Notes: generated by a model not told the origin, from the sequence alone. Positions 1-9,276 are shown, counted from the stretch's first letter. The stretch: 22,431 nt of DNA from Geoglobus sp. (GCA_027019885.1 JALUWC010000551.1:1-22431); one strand, 5' to 3'. Translations and numbers: made by a program.

Positions 1-1
1 C

Positions 2-454
2 CCTGAAAGGGAGATAGGAGAGGGAGTTGTATCCCCAGCAGACGGAAAAATTGTCGATATCTCGGACAGAAGAGTTGAGATCTTCATGGGCATATTTGAC
101 TGTCATGTGAACAGGAGCCCGTGTGATGGTGTTGTTGAGAAAATAGATCATTCTGGAGGGAGATTTTTACCAGCTTTTCTCAAAGAGAGCGTTAAGAATG
201 AAAAAAACAGAATACTGATAAAATCAGAAAATGGTATGTTCGTTGTTGAGCAGATAGCGGGGATATTTGCAAGGAGAATAATCTGCTATCTGAAGGAAGG
301 GGAAAGGATTAAGAAAGGGCAGAGGATAGGCATGATTGTGTTCGGCTCCCGTGTTGCACTTGAGGTTCCTGAAGGCTACAGATTTACTGTCAGAAAGGGA
401 GAGAGGGTGAAAGCCGGTCAGACGGTGGCGGTAAGGTATGAGGAAACACATTGA
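2..454 (+). CDS. asd: Archaetidylserine decarboxylase proenzyme, 5'-truncated
   Basis: The reading frame is open to the left edge, so only the last 150 residues are present. The protein decarboxylates archaetidylserine to archaetidylethanolamine in the membrane. It is a pyruvoyl enzyme that cleaves itself at a Gly-Ser bond. Visible family marks are the SPADG stretch near the start, the FMGIFDCHVNRSP block, and an FGS motif at nt 341-349 whose serine should become the pyruvoyl group of the alpha chain. The C-terminal part is a small beta-rich lobe with repeated lysine/glycine turns, as in the short archaeal Psd type. Its stop overlaps the start of the synthase gene by 17 nt, so the two consecutive pathway enzymes are probably co-transcribed and co-translated. 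An in-frame ATG at 86 is internal and is not the true start. Confidence 0.88.
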   Translation, partial: PEREIGEGVVSPADGKIVDISDRRVEIFMGIFDCHVNRSPCDGVVEKIDHSGGRFLPAFLKESVKNEKNRILIKSENGMFVVEQIAGIFARRIICYLKEGERIKKGQRIGMIVFGSRVALEVPEGYRFTVRKGERVKAGQTVAVRYEETH

Positions 455-1013
455 TTTTGCAGACTACTTCTCATTCCTCAACGTATTTTTCGGATTCATG
501 GCAATCATAAACCATGACCCGAGGTATCTTTTTGCAGCGGCCATAATGGACGGGTTTGATGGATATCTTGCAAGGAGAGGTTATTCGGGTAGATATGGAA
601 AGTTTGTGGATTCTCTGGCAGATTTTGCATCTTTTGGAGTTGCTACTGCCTTTTTCTTTCCCGTATTCTCCCTTGCATACCTCTTTGCAGGAATGTACAG
701 GCTTGCGAGATTCACGGCAGAGGATCATGAAAACTTTGTGGGATACCCCATAACATCGTCGGCACTTCTTGTCATCTCCCTCAGAATCATTTTTGGAGAA
801 ACAGTTGCAGGGATTGCAAGCGTTGCCATTGCGTTCATGATGGTGAGTGATCTGAAATATGCGAAGATAAAAAATCCCTACCTTCTGTTAATAACGGCCG
901 TTGTCCTTCTTGGATCAATTTTCAGGGTTGAGTTTGTTTATGCTGTGCTGATTCTCAATATCCTCTATCTGCTTTCTCCTCCCCTCAACATAAAGTTGGG
1001 TAAATATTTTTAA
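438..1013 (+). CDS. pssA: Archaetidylserine synthase (CDP-alcohol phosphatidyltransferase)
   Basis: This 191-residue integral membrane protein carries the CDP-alcohol phosphatidyltransferase signature DG-x2-AR-x7-G-x3-D-x3-D at about residues 40-62 (DGYLAR ... GKFVDSLAD). The four aspartates bind the metal and CDP. My count gives seven residues between AR and G, where the usual motif has eight. Several hydrophobic helices follow. It should transfer serine to CDP-archaeol, giving the substrate for the decarboxylase encoded just upstream, whose gene it overlaps by 17 nt. The start ATG at 438 gives a normal family length. The exact alcohol substrate is inferred from the neighbour, because related enzymes use inositol phosphate or glycerol phosphate. 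Confidence 0.85.
   Translation: MRKHIDFADYFSFLNVFFGFMAIINHDPRYLFAAAIMDGFDGYLARRGYSGRYGKFVDSLADFASFGVATAFFFPVFSLAYLFAGMYRLARFTAEDHENFVGYPITSSALLVISLRIIFGETVAGIASVAIAFMMVSDLKYAKIKNPYLLLITAVVLLGSIFRVEFVYAVLILNILYLLSPPLNIKLGKYF
1001..1011 (+). promoter_or_regulatory. TATA-like box of leuS
   Basis: An AT-rich box (TAAATATTTTT) overlaps the end of pssA. Its centre lies about 28 nt before the leuS ATG at 1034. That distance predicts a transcript starting at or just before the start codon. No Shine-Dalgarno sequence is seen before that ATG, which fits a leaderless mRNA. Confidence 0.5.
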
Positions 1014-1033
1014 TCTATGGCTGAACTCCAACC

Positions 1034-3832
1034 ATGGACTTCAGGGAAATTGAGGAGAGATGGCAGAGTGAGTGGGAAAAGAAGGGCATCTTTCAGGCTG
1101 ATCCATCAGAAAGGGAGAAATTCTTCATCACCATCCCATATCCCTATCTGAACGGAAATCTTCATGCTGGTCACACAAGAACCTTCACGATTGGAGATGC
1201 TGTGGCAAGGTATAAGAGAATGCTCGGATACAACGTCCTTTTTCCGATGGGTTTTCATGTCACAGGAACCCCGATCATAGGGCTTGCCGAGCTTATCGCA
1301 AAGAGAGATGAGCGAACAATTGATGTTTACACCAAGTTTCATGATGTTCCATACAACGATCTAATACAGCTCACGACTCCCGAGAGAATTGTTGAATACT
1401 TTTCAAAGGAGGCTGAAAACGCACTGAAAATGATAGGCTTTTCGATAGACTGGAGAAGAAAGTTCACGACAATGGATGCTGCATATCAGAAATTCATAGA
1501 GTGGCAGTACTGGAAACTGAAAGAAAAAGGCCTTATTGTTAAGGGGAGCCACCCTGTCAGATACTGCCCTCACGACGACAATCCTGTCGAGGACCACGAC
1601 CTTCTTGCTGGAGAATCAGCAACAATAGTTGAGTTCACTGTCATCAAGTTCAGACTGGAAGAAGATGGTATCATCCTGCCCTGTGCCACCCTCAGACCTG
1701 AGACTGTTTTTGGTGTCACAAACATCTGGCTGAAGCCTGAGAAATACGTGATAGCCTCTGTGAACGGTGAGAAATGGCTGGTAAGCAGGAAGGCCTTTGA
1801 AAAGCTGAAGTACACAGACAAAAATGTGGAATTTGTTGAGGAAATTCCCGCGGAGTCAATCTTTGGAAAATATGCAATCAACCCCGTTACAGAGAAAAGG
1901 ATTCCTGTTTTGCCTGCTGAATTTGTCGATCCTGATAATGCGACTGGAGTTGTGATGTCTGTTCCAGCCCACGCCCCATTTGATTATGCTGCAATCAGGG
2001 ATCTGGAGCGGAGCGACACTCTTGAGAGGTATGGCCTGAGCAGAGACGTACTGAAGGAGCTTGAACCGATTGTCCTTATTGAAATCGAGGGGGAATCATA
2101 CAGCATCCCAGCCAAGGATGTTGCAGAGGAGCTTGGAGTAAAGAGCCAGAATGATCTCGATCTTCTTGAAAAAGCCACAAAGACAATTTACAAAAAAGAA
2201 TTCCACAAGGGAGTGATGATGGACAACACCAGCAGATATGCGGGTATGAGGGTCTCGGCTGCAAAGGACAGTGTTCACGAGGATCTGCTGAAAAGCGGTA
2301 GAGGAGATATCTTTTATGAGTTCAGCGAGAAGCCCGTGATATGCAGATGCGGAACAGAGTGCGTTGTGAAAGTTGTCAGGGATCAGTGGTTCCTTAACTA
2401 CTCGAACCCTGAGTGGAAGGAGAGGGTTCTTGAGTGGCTTGATGAGATGAGGATTATCCCCGAATACTACAAGGAGGAATTCAGAAACAAGATTGAATGG
2501 CTGAAGGACAAGGCATGCGCAAGGAGAAAGGGGCTTGGCACAAGAATCCCGTGGGATAAGGAGTGGCTGATTGAAAGCCTCTCAGACTCGACAATCTATA
2601 TGGCATACTACATCATAGCGAAATACGTGAATGATGGCACCCTAACTCCAGATAACCTTGTTCCTGAACTCTTTGACTTTGTTTTCCTTGGAAAAGGTGA
2701 TGTAAATATGGTATCACAGAAATCAGGAGCTGATCCGGAGTTTCTCAGGTCTCTGAGAGATGAGTTTGAATACTGGTATCCTGTCAATCTGAGGAGCAGT
2801 GGAAAAGATCTTGTCGCAAATCACCTTCTCTTCTTCCTGTTCCATCACATAGCTTTGTTTCCCGGAAAATACTGGCCAAGGGCAATAGCCGTAAATGGAT
2901 TTGTCAGCCTTGAGGGAAAGAAGATGAGCAAGAGCAAGGGCCCGCTTCTCACCCTAAAGCGTGCTGTATCTGAATTTGGGGCTGATGTTACGAGAATGTA
3001 CATCCTTCATGCCTCGGAATACGACAGCGATGCAGACTGGAAGAGAAGAGACGTTGAAAATCTCTCATCTCATTTGGCAAGACTCTACTCTCTCGCAAAG
3101 GAGCACTACCTTAAAGAGCCTGAGCACATATCTGATCTTGACAGATGGTTGATAAGCAGATTTCAGAGAGCTGTAAAGGAGACAAGAGAAGCAATGGACA
3201 GCCTGCAAACAAGAAAAGCCATAAACACGGCATTCTTTGAAGTGATGAGTGATGTGAGATGGTACATCAGGAGAGGAGGGAAAAACCTCTCCGTCATTCT
3301 TGATGACTGGCTGAAGCTTCTTGCCCCATTCACACCCCACATATGTGAGGAAATCTGGCACTGGAAGCATGACACATTCATAAGCCTCGAAAGGTATCCG
3401 GAGTATGATGATTCAAAGGTGAGTCCGGAGCTTGAGCTAAGTGAGAGATACCTTGAGAGCCTGATAGACGACATAGTTGAGGTGAAGAAGTTTGTAAGCA
3501 ATCCATCAAAAGTCTATATCGCATTCGCAGAGGAGTGGAAAAGAAAAGCTCTTGAGGTTGCCAAGGAAAAGGGCAGCATGAAAGAGGTTATGAAAGAACT
3601 CATGAAGGATGAGAGGCTGAGAAAGATTTCAAAAGAAGTTCAGAGCTTTCTGAAGAGGGTGTTCAAGGAGGGGAAGGAGCTGATAGAAATTGATGAAAGG
3701 AAAATAGTTGCTGAGGCAAAGAAATTCATCGAAAGGGAAACCAGACTTCAGGTTGTGCTGGATAGAGACACCATACCTGATGAGAAAAGGAAAGCCGCGA
3801 TGCCGGGAAAGCCGGCGATATACATAGAGTAA
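1034..3832 (+). CDS. leuS: Leucyl-tRNA synthetase, archaeal type
   Basis: This 932-residue class I aminoacyl-tRNA synthetase charges tRNA-Leu in the cytoplasm. The HIGH signature is HAGH at residues 44-47, within PYPYLNGNLHAGHTRTF. The KMSKS signature starts at residue 630 (nt 2921-2935). Between them lie the CP1 editing domain and the archaeal-type block around KDLVANHLLFFLFHHIALFP. The C-terminal part holds the helical anticodon-binding domain and a lysine-rich tail. Length and motif order match archaeal LeuRS rather than IleRS or ValRS. The start follows a TATA-like box at leaderless distance, so it is probably transcribed separately from pssA. No frameshift or missing signature residue was seen. 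Confidence 0.95.
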   Translation: MDFREIEERWQSEWEKKGIFQADPSEREKFFITIPYPYLNGNLHAGHTRTFTIGDAVARYKRMLGYNVLFPMGFHVTGTPIIGLAELIAKRDERTIDVYTKFHDVPYNDLIQLTTPERIVEYFSKEAENALKMIGFSIDWRRKFTTMDAAYQKFIEWQYWKLKEKGLIVKGSHPVRYCPHDDNPVEDHDLLAGESATIVEFTVIKFRLEEDGIILPCATLRPETVFGVTNIWLKPEKYVIASVNGEKWLVSRKAFEKLKYTDKNVEFVEEIPAESIFGKYAINPVTEKRIPVLPAEFVDPDNATGVVMSVPAHAPFDYAAIRDLERSDTLERYGLSRDVLKELEPIVLIEIEGESYSIPAKDVAEELGVKSQNDLDLLEKATKTIYKKEFHKGVMMDNTSRYAGMRVSAAKDSVHEDLLKSGRGDIFYEFSEKPVICRCGTECVVKVVRDQWFLNYSNPEWKERVLEWLDEMRIIPEYYKEEFRNKIEWLKDKACARRKGLGTRIPWDKEWLIESLSDSTIYMAYYIIAKYVNDGTLTPDNLVPELFDFVFLGKGDVNMVSQKSGADPEFLRSLRDEFEYWYPVNLRSSGKDLVANHLLFFLFHHIALFPGKYWPRAIAVNGFVSLEGKKMSKSKGPLLTLKRAVSEFGADVTRMYILHASEYDSDADWKRRDVENLSSHLARLYSLAKEHYLKEPEHISDLDRWLISRFQRAVKETREAMDSLQTRKAINTAFFEVMSDVRWYIRRGGKNLSVILDDWLKLLAPFTPHICEEIWHWKHDTFISLERYPEYDDSKVSPELELSERYLESLIDDIVEVKKFVSNPSKVYIAFAEEWKRKALEVAKEKGSMKEVMKELMKDERLRKISKEVQSFLKRVFKEGKELIEIDERKIVAEAKKFIERETRLQVVLDRDTIPDEKRKAAMPGKPAIYIE

Positions 3833-3843
3833 TTTTTTTAATT
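3833..3843 (+). promoter_or_regulatory. T-rich tract after leuS: terminator and/or TATA element of nfeD
   Basis: Seven consecutive T residues follow the leuS stop directly, then AATTT. A U-run of this kind is a typical archaeal intrinsic terminator. The same tract is centred about 26 nt before the nfeD ATG at 3864, so it may also act as that gene's TATA element. The sequence alone cannot separate the two roles. Confidence 0.4.
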
Positions 3844-3863
3844 TCATTCTGTAAGAGTATACT

Positions 3864-5147
3864 ATGGGATTGCGTTCGATGCTCATCTTTACCTTGATAC
3901 TTTTGGTATTTATTGCTTTTATATCTCCATCGAGAGGAGAGATTCTTGAGTACACCATCAAGGGAACGATAAACGAGGGGACATACATAGCGGTATCTGA
4001 GGTTATTGACAGGGCAGAAAAGGAAAGGTATTCTGCAGTACTTTTTGTAGTGGACACACCTGGAGGACTTGTTACATCAACTGAAAAGATCATATCAAAG
4101 ATATTTAACAGCAAGGTTCCTGTTCTTGCTTACGTCCCTCCCGGAGCATTTTCAGCTTCTGCCGGTTCTCTGATAGTTATATCCGCAAACATAGCAGGAA
4201 TGGCAAATGGCACCTCCATAGGTGCAGCAACTCCGATAACAACTGGTTTGGGAGAACCGAGAGTTGAGCAGAAAGTTGTCAACTACCTTGCGAGTTATGC
4301 AAAATCCATAGCTGAAAAGAGAGGAAGGAATGCAACAGCCATAGAGAGATTCGTCACTCATGCCTACAGTGCATCTGCAAGAGATGCTTACAGGTATGGC
4401 ATCATTGACATCCTTGCAGATAGCAAATCCCAGTTTCTGGAAAAGGCCGATGGCATGACTGTTGAAACTTCTCAGGGTAAGGTTACGGTAAAAACGAAGA
4501 ATGAAAAAATTGTTGTGTACGGGGAACCGATAAAGGTCAAGATATACAACGTTATTTCATCTCCCGAACTTGCATCCGTACTGCTCATTATAGGAATTTA
4601 CGGACTGATATACGGTCTAACCTCTCCCGGAATGGGTGCAGAGGTTCTTGGAGCCATCAGTCTCATTCTTGCCCTTTTTGGCCTTGGCGTGATAAATGTG
4701 AACTACATGGGGGTCGTTCTGATACTGCTTGGAATTCTCTTTCTGATTGCAGAACTTTTAACTCCAACCTATGGAGTTCTCGGCGCAGCATCGGTTATAT
4801 CCATAGTACTCGGTACTCTCATGCTGTATCGAGAGCCTTTAATGCCCCGAGATTTCTATTCGAGCTTCACAATGCTTGTTGGGGGACTTGGCTTGGGGAT
4901 AGGGGCTATTATGACCTTCATAATAATCAAGGTGATCCAGATAAAAAAGGCAAAGAAAAAGGTTGGAGCTGAAGCGTTGATCGGGAGGAAAGGAAAAGTT
5001 ATTAGCTTTTCCAATGGGGAGGGGATGGCAAAGTTTGACGGAGAGCTTTGGGAGATTGTTAGCAGTGACAATCTGAAGGAAGGTGATGTTGTGATCATAA
5101 CCGGCAGAGAGGGGTTGACTCTTGAAGTGAGAAAGTATGAGGGTTGA
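3864..5147 (+). CDS. NfeD-family membrane-bound serine protease (ClpP fold)
   Basis: A 427-residue protein with an N-terminal signal or anchor helix (residues 5-21), a ClpP-like protease domain (about 26-220), four or five membrane helices (about 230-352), and a soluble C-terminal NfeD OB-fold domain (about 368-427). By comparison with the Pyrococcus 1510-N stomatin-cleaving protease, the catalytic dyad should be Ser99 in the ASAG stretch and Lys147 in YAKS. The DTPGG motif (residues 64-68) is also present. Such proteases act outside the membrane and often cleave stomatin-like partners, but no stomatin gene lies in this window. The next gene overlaps its end by 11 nt, which suggests a three-gene operon with DUF357 and glutamate dehydrogenase. 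Confidence 0.87.
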   Translation: MGLRSMLIFTLILLVFIAFISPSRGEILEYTIKGTINEGTYIAVSEVIDRAEKERYSAVLFVVDTPGGLVTSTEKIISKIFNSKVPVLAYVPPGAFSASAGSLIVISANIAGMANGTSIGAATPITTGLGEPRVEQKVVNYLASYAKSIAEKRGRNATAIERFVTHAYSASARDAYRYGIIDILADSKSQFLEKADGMTVETSQGKVTVKTKNEKIVVYGEPIKVKIYNVISSPELASVLLIIGIYGLIYGLTSPGMGAEVLGAISLILALFGLGVINVNYMGVVLILLGILFLIAELLTPTYGVLGAASVISIVLGTLMLYREPLMPRDFYSSFTMLVGGLGLGIGAIMTFIIIKVIQIKKAKKKVGAEALIGRKGKVISFSNGEGMAKFDGELWEIVSSDNLKEGDVVIITGREGLTLEVRKYEG

Positions 5148-5367
5148 CGAGGAGCTGAGAGCCGAGACTTTAAAATGGCTTGAAAAAATAAGCCAGATTA
5201 GATTTTCGGGAGACAGAGAATTTGTTGAGAATATAAATGCTTACATAAATGACTCTAAATATTTTTTAGAGAATAGCGATCTTATAAGAGCTTTTGAGTG
5301 TGTTGTATGGGCGTGGGCGTGGCTGGAAATAGGTAGAAATTACGGATTTCTGGAGGTGATTGAATGA
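5137..5367 (+). CDS. DUF357 family small protein
   Basis: This 76-residue, helix-rich protein resembles the archaeal DUF357 family, with its characteristic C-terminal AFECVVWAWAWLEIG stretch. The function of the family is unknown, and the fold looks like a small helical bundle. It starts inside the last 11 nt of the nfeD gene and ends in an ATGA overlap with the glutamate dehydrogenase start, so translation of the three genes is probably coupled. No signal peptide or catalytic motif is visible. Family assignment is from recalled sequence pattern only. Confidence 0.72.
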   Translation: MRVDEELRAETLKWLEKISQIRFSGDREFVENINAYINDSKYFLENSDLIRAFECVVWAWAWLEIGRNYGFLEVIE

Positions 5368-6602
5368 ACCCGTATGAGATGGCATGTTACCAGCTTGAGA
5401 GGGCGGCTGAAATCGCAGGAGTGAAGGAGGATGTTGTCGAGTATTTGAAGGTTCCTGACAGGGCTGTTGAGGTTAAGGTTCCTGTAAGGATGGACGATGG
5501 GAGTATAAATGTTTTTACAGGCTACAGAGTTCAGCACTGCGGTGTTAGGGGACCTTACAAGGGAGGGATAAGGTATCATCCCAACGTGACAATGGACGAG
5601 GTTAAAGCACTGGCAATGTGGATGACCTGGAAGTGTGCTGTTGTAAACATTCCATATGGTGGAGGGAAGGGAGGTGTGAGAGTAGATGTGAAGATGCTCA
5701 GCAGAAGCGAGATTGAAAGACTGACAAGGCGATTCACCGCAATGCTCACACCATTCATCGGTCCTGAAAGAGATATTCCTGCACCTGATATGTACACTGA
5801 CGAGCAAATAATGGCCTGGATGATGGACACCTACAGCGTTTATCAGGGGTATTCTGTACCTGGAATTGTAACCGGTAAGCCTGTCAGTCTTGGAGGCTCA
5901 CTGGGCAGGACTTCAGCAACTGGGAGAGGGGTTGCGATAATAACAAGAGAATCTGCAAAATCAATTGGGATGGATATTAAGGATGCAGATATTGCAATCC
6001 AGGGATTCGGAAATGTCGGATACTGGACAGCAAAAACACTGTTTGAGATGGGTGCAAATATCGTGGCTGTATCTGACAGCAGAGGAGGAGTTTACAGCGA
6101 GGAGGGAATGAATCCGGATGAGCTCTTGGAATTCAAGAGAAGAACAGGAAGCGTTGTCGGATTTACCGATAACATCATTTCCAACGAAGATCTTTTGACA
6201 ATGAAGGTTGACATACTTATTCCTGCAGCAATTGAGAATGTAATAAATGCGAGTAATATGAGCAAAATAAACGCCAGAATGGTTGTTGAAGCAGCTAATG
6301 GGCCAATTGTACCAAAAGCAGAGGAATACCTCAATAAAAAATGCGAGCTCGTCGTACCCGATATACTGGCAAACGCCGGAGGTGTTGTTGTTAGCTATTT
6401 TGAGTGGGTTCAGGATCTGGAGAGGTACTTCTGGGATCTTGATAGGGTGAATGCAGAGCTTGAGAAGATACTTGTAAAGGCCTTCGAGAGAATGATCAAT
6501 GTGAAAAAGGAGTATGGAAACATACTCTGGAGAGATGCGACAATGGTTCTGGCGTTGAACAGCGTTGTTGAAGCACTCAAGATGAGAGGAATTTTCCCCT
6601 GA
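5364..6602 (+). CDS. gdhA: Glutamate dehydrogenase (Glu/Leu/Phe/Val dehydrogenase family)
   Basis: A 412-residue enzyme that interconverts glutamate and 2-oxoglutarate plus ammonia, linking carbon and nitrogen metabolism in the cytoplasm. The substrate-domain signature PYGGGKGGV places the catalytic lysine at residue 102. The preceding PYKGGIRYHP block is typical of the family. The Rossmann motif GFGNVG lies at residues 214-219, followed by VAVSDSRGG, which contributes to cofactor binding. A strong Shine-Dalgarno sequence, GGAGGTGA (5352-5359), sits inside the DUF357 gene, and the start overlaps that gene's stop (ATGA). The cofactor preference (NAD or NADP) cannot be decided here. Length is normal for hexameric archaeal GDH. 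Confidence 0.94.
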   Translation: MNPYEMACYQLERAAEIAGVKEDVVEYLKVPDRAVEVKVPVRMDDGSINVFTGYRVQHCGVRGPYKGGIRYHPNVTMDEVKALAMWMTWKCAVVNIPYGGGKGGVRVDVKMLSRSEIERLTRRFTAMLTPFIGPERDIPAPDMYTDEQIMAWMMDTYSVYQGYSVPGIVTGKPVSLGGSLGRTSATGRGVAIITRESAKSIGMDIKDADIAIQGFGNVGYWTAKTLFEMGANIVAVSDSRGGVYSEEGMNPDELLEFKRRTGSVVGFTDNIISNEDLLTMKVDILIPAAIENVINASNMSKINARMVVEAANGPIVPKAEEYLNKKCELVVPDILANAGGVVVSYFEWVQDLERYFWDLDRVNAELEKILVKAFERMINVKKEYGNILWRDATMVLALNSVVEALKMRGIFP

Positions 6603-6639
6603 GGAGAAAGGTTTTATTCCAGGACTTCAAATTTTTTCT

Positions 6640-7698
6640 ATGCCGTCATTCAGGCTTTTCAGGGTGATTGGAATAGATGTAAAGGTCCACTACTCTCTAT
6701 TTATCGTTCTTCTGATCCTTGTCTGGATATTCTACATTCAGGAGCTTCCCTATGGGTTCAGAGGGACTGAGTACGCACTCTCTCTTTCAATTGTGGCATC
6801 AGTCTCTCTCTTCATCTCTGTTTTTCTCCACGAATTGGGACATTCAATTGTTAGCAAAAAGCTTGGATATAATGTCAAAGAGATAATTCTTTTCATTTTT
6901 GGTGGTGTTGCAGTTCTTGAAGAACAGCCGAGGGGCATGAAAGAGCTGTTTGTATCTATCACCGGTCCTCTGGTGAGTTTTGCAATTGCAGCAATATTCT
7001 ACTTCCTGTCTTTCTCAGACAATTCAGTGCTTTCCAATTTTTCAGCTGTCTTCTTCAGGATAAACCTGATAATCGCTCTCTTCAACCTTATACCCGCATT
7101 TCCTTTAGATGGTGGGCGGGTTCTCAGAGGACTCCTCTCACGATATTTCCCTCCGGATAGGGCAACATCCATTGCATCTGAAACCGGGAAGGCTCTGGCA
7201 ATATTCATGGGGATTTTCGGGCTTTTTTACAACCTATGGCTGACAATAATAGCGATATTCATCTATCTCGGAGCAGGTGAGGAGGAGAAGATGTCAAAGC
7301 TTGAAACGCTGCTTGATAAGCTGAAAGCAGGTGACATAATGACATCAGACGTAAAAGCTGTGCACCCGGGCATAACAGTTGGTGAGCTTATGGAACTTGC
7401 CTTCAAGTCCAAGCATCTTGGATACCCTGTTGTTGAAAATGGAGAACTTGTCGGGATGATTACAATACACGATGTTGCGGGAAAACCAGAGAACGTAGCA
7501 ATCAGAGATCTGATGAGCAGAAATCTTGTGACCGTAACCCCTGATATACCTGCAATGGATGTTTTCAGATTGATGAATGAGACTGGAATTGGTAGAATAC
7601 CTGTGGTGGAGGGGAAAAATCTTGTCGGGATAATCACAAAAACAGACCTCATCAGATTGATGCAGATTCAGGAGGTGCTCAGAGTTGGAAGAAAATAG
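6640..7698 (+). CDS. Site-2 protease (M50 metalloprotease) with C-terminal CBS pair
   Basis: A 352-residue intramembrane zinc protease. The zinc motif HELGH is at residues 64-68 within a membrane helix, and the second motif NLIPAFPLDGGR supplies the third ligand, Asp157. About six hydrophobic segments span residues 15-212. Two CBS domains follow (about 230-290 and 291-350), and such pairs usually bind adenine nucleotides or SAM and regulate activity. The layout matches the archaeal S2P-CBS type exemplified by MjS2P, with an ordinary family length. A weak T-rich box near 6610-6619 is about 26 nt before the ATG. The gene's end overlaps the TraB gene by 14 nt. Its substrate is unknown; membrane-anchored regulators are the usual class. 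Confidence 0.9.
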   Translation: MPSFRLFRVIGIDVKVHYSLFIVLLILVWIFYIQELPYGFRGTEYALSLSIVASVSLFISVFLHELGHSIVSKKLGYNVKEIILFIFGGVAVLEEQPRGMKELFVSITGPLVSFAIAAIFYFLSFSDNSVLSNFSAVFFRINLIIALFNLIPAFPLDGGRVLRGLLSRYFPPDRATSIASETGKALAIFMGIFGLFYNLWLTIIAIFIYLGAGEEEKMSKLETLLDKLKAGDIMTSDVKAVHPGITVGELMELAFKSKHLGYPVVENGELVGMITIHDVAGKPENVAIRDLMSRNLVTVTPDIPAMDVFRLMNETGIGRIPVVEGKNLVGIITKTDLIRLMQIQEVLRVGRK

Positions 7699-8869
7699 AA
7701 AGGTGATTCTGGTTGGCACAGCTCATGTATCCAGGAAAAGCATTGAAGAGGTTGAGGGTGTAATTGAGAGCGAGAAACCATCAGCCGTTGCTGTTGAGCT
7801 TGATTTGAAAAGGTACATGGCTCTTAAAGGAGAACAGCAGGAGATCAATCTGGTAGATGTAATCAGAAGAGGAAATGTCTTCCTTTTCCTCTTTCAGCTC
7901 TTTCTTTCAAGATTTCAGAGGAAGATAGGAGAAGAGACGGGAGTCAGACCCGGAGAGGAGATGCTGAGAGCAATTGAGAAGGCTGAGGAAATAGGGGCTG
8001 ATGTTCTTTTAATAGATCGAGATCTGAGCATAACAATGAAAAGGCTCTGGAATGGGCTTGGCTTTTTCGACAAGATAAAGCTCTTCTACTACTTTATAAG
8101 GGGTATTTTTGAGGAGGAAGATATCGAGGTGGATGATCTGCTTGAAAAGGACATACTGGATATGATGGTGGATGAGTTCAGAAAGATATCTCCGAAAACT
8201 GCGAAAATTCTTGTTGATGAAAGAGACGCATACATGGCATACAATTTGCTCAATGCATCCCTCAGATACCAGAAGGTTGTAGCTGTTGTTGGAGCAGGCC
8301 ATAAAGAGGGAATAGAGGGATTCATGAGAAATCCTGAGTCGATACCTGACATGAGACAGCTTCTTGAGGTAAAAAAAGGCAGGTTCAGCTTACTCAAAAT
8401 TGCTGGATTCATAATAACTGTAACTGTTCTGCTCATCTTCACCTTAACACTCTTCTACCTTGGCACGTCAGAATTTATTTCAGCATTTCTTGCTTGGTTT
8501 CTTATAAACGGGATTCCATCAGCCATTCTCGCAGCTCTTGCAGGAGGGCACATTTTTTCGGTTTTAACAGCCTTTTTTGTTGCATGGCTCACCTCTCTCT
8601 CCCCGCTTCTCGCTGCTGGATGGTTTTCAGGCATTGTGGAGTTCATGGTGCGGAAACCAACACAAAGTGATTTCGAGGAGATGCTTGGTGCAGAGACATT
8701 CAGAGATCTTTTCAGAAACAGGGCCTTCAGAATCCTCTTTGTTGCTGGCATGACTAATATTGGAAGCATGATAGGAACATTCTACGGAGTATGGTATCTT
8801 TCAGCAAAATATGGAGTAAATATAAAAGAGATTGTATTTCAGGCTCTACAGAGCCTTCTCAGGCTTTGA
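7685..8869 (+). CDS. TraB/PrgY-family membrane protein, TTG start
   Basis: This 394-residue protein has an N-terminal TraB domain with VGTAHVS at residues 10-16, AVELD near 36-40 and a GAGH motif at 203-206. Hydrophobic segments follow from about residue 239 to the C-terminus. TraB/PrgY relatives in bacteria shut off peptide pheromones and are suspected metal-dependent proteases; the archaeal role is unknown. The start is an uncommon TTG. It is supported by a good Shine-Dalgarno sequence, GGAGGTG (7671-7677), seven bases upstream, and by good alignment of the [10 protein letters not shown] beginning. The gene starts inside the site-2 protease gene, so the two are probably made together. Its 3' end overlaps that of the convergent aIF1 gene by 11 bp. 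Confidence 0.82.
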   Translation: MEENRKVILVGTAHVSRKSIEEVEGVIESEKPSAVAVELDLKRYMALKGEQQEINLVDVIRRGNVFLFLFQLFLSRFQRKIGEETGVRPGEEMLRAIEKAEEIGADVLLIDRDLSITMKRLWNGLGFFDKIKLFYYFIRGIFEEEDIEVDDLLEKDILDMMVDEFRKISPKTAKILVDERDAYMAYNLLNASLRYQKVVAVVGAGHKEGIEGFMRNPESIPDMRQLLEVKKGRFSLLKIAGFIITVTVLLIFTLTLFYLGTSEFISAFLAWFLINGIPSAILAALAGGHIFSVLTAFFVAWLTSLSPLLAAGWFSGIVEFMVRKPTQSDFEEMLGAETFRDLFRNRAFRILFVAGMTNIGSMIGTFYGVWYLSAKYGVNIKEIVFQALQSLLRL

Positions 8870-9167
8870 TCCTGTCAGGATTAAATCCTTTCTTTACAAG
8901 CAACTCCTTCACCTTGGAAACATGGTTGCCCTGAAGCTCTATTGCTCCATTCTTGACTGTTCCTCCGCATGCAAGCTTTGATTTGAGATACTTCGCCAGA
9001 TCGTCTAAGTTTATCTCCCCTCTATCTATCCCCTCAATAACTGTAACCTCCTTTCCGTATCTTCTCCTCGCCACCTTTATCACAATCTGCTGCTGCTCTT
9101 TTGCCACCTCTTCACAAACACAGAGGTCTTTTGGCAACCCGCAAACATTACATATGTCCAGGCCCAT
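8859..9167 (-). CDS. Translation initiation factor aIF1 (SUI1 family)
   Basis: A 102-residue SUI1/eIF1 homologue that helps select start codons on the small ribosomal subunit. The SUI1 core runs from about residue 26 to the end ([19 protein letters not shown] ... [18 protein letters not shown]). The N-terminus carries a cysteine cluster, C6-x2-C9-x6-C16-x-C18, resembling a small zinc ribbon as in many archaeal aIF1 proteins. On its own strand, GGAGGT lies 11 nt before the ATG. A TATA-like CTTAAAAT element (9216-9223, minus strand) could serve as its promoter. It is convergent with, and overlaps, the TraB gene. Confidence 0.9.
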   Translation of the reverse strand: MGLDICNVCGLPKDLCVCEEVAKEQQQIVIKVARRRYGKEVTVIEGIDRGEINLDDLAKYLKSKLACGGTVKNGAIELQGNHVSKVKELLVKKGFNPDRIKA

Positions 9168-9246
9168 CTCTTTCTGCTACCTCCTTTTGTTTTTGAGCAT
9201 ACTCTTACTATACCCATTTTAAGTTTTCGGTTACCTTTGCATTAGA

Positions 9247-9254
9247 TTTAAATA
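9247..9254 (+). promoter_or_regulatory. TATA box (TTTAAATA) of the DUF63-SpoIIM operon
   Basis: A canonical archaeal TATA element whose centre is about 26 nt before the ATG at 9277. That spacing makes 9277 the likely leaderless start and puts the in-frame TTG at 9265 upstream of the predicted transcription start. Confidence 0.55.
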
Positions 9255-9276
9255 ACCTCTAAATTTGAAATTCTCA

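Noticed and set aside
3629-4114. 161-codon minus-strand frame across the leuS-nfeD junction
   Set aside because: It is antisense to two strong genes and has no recognisable domain.
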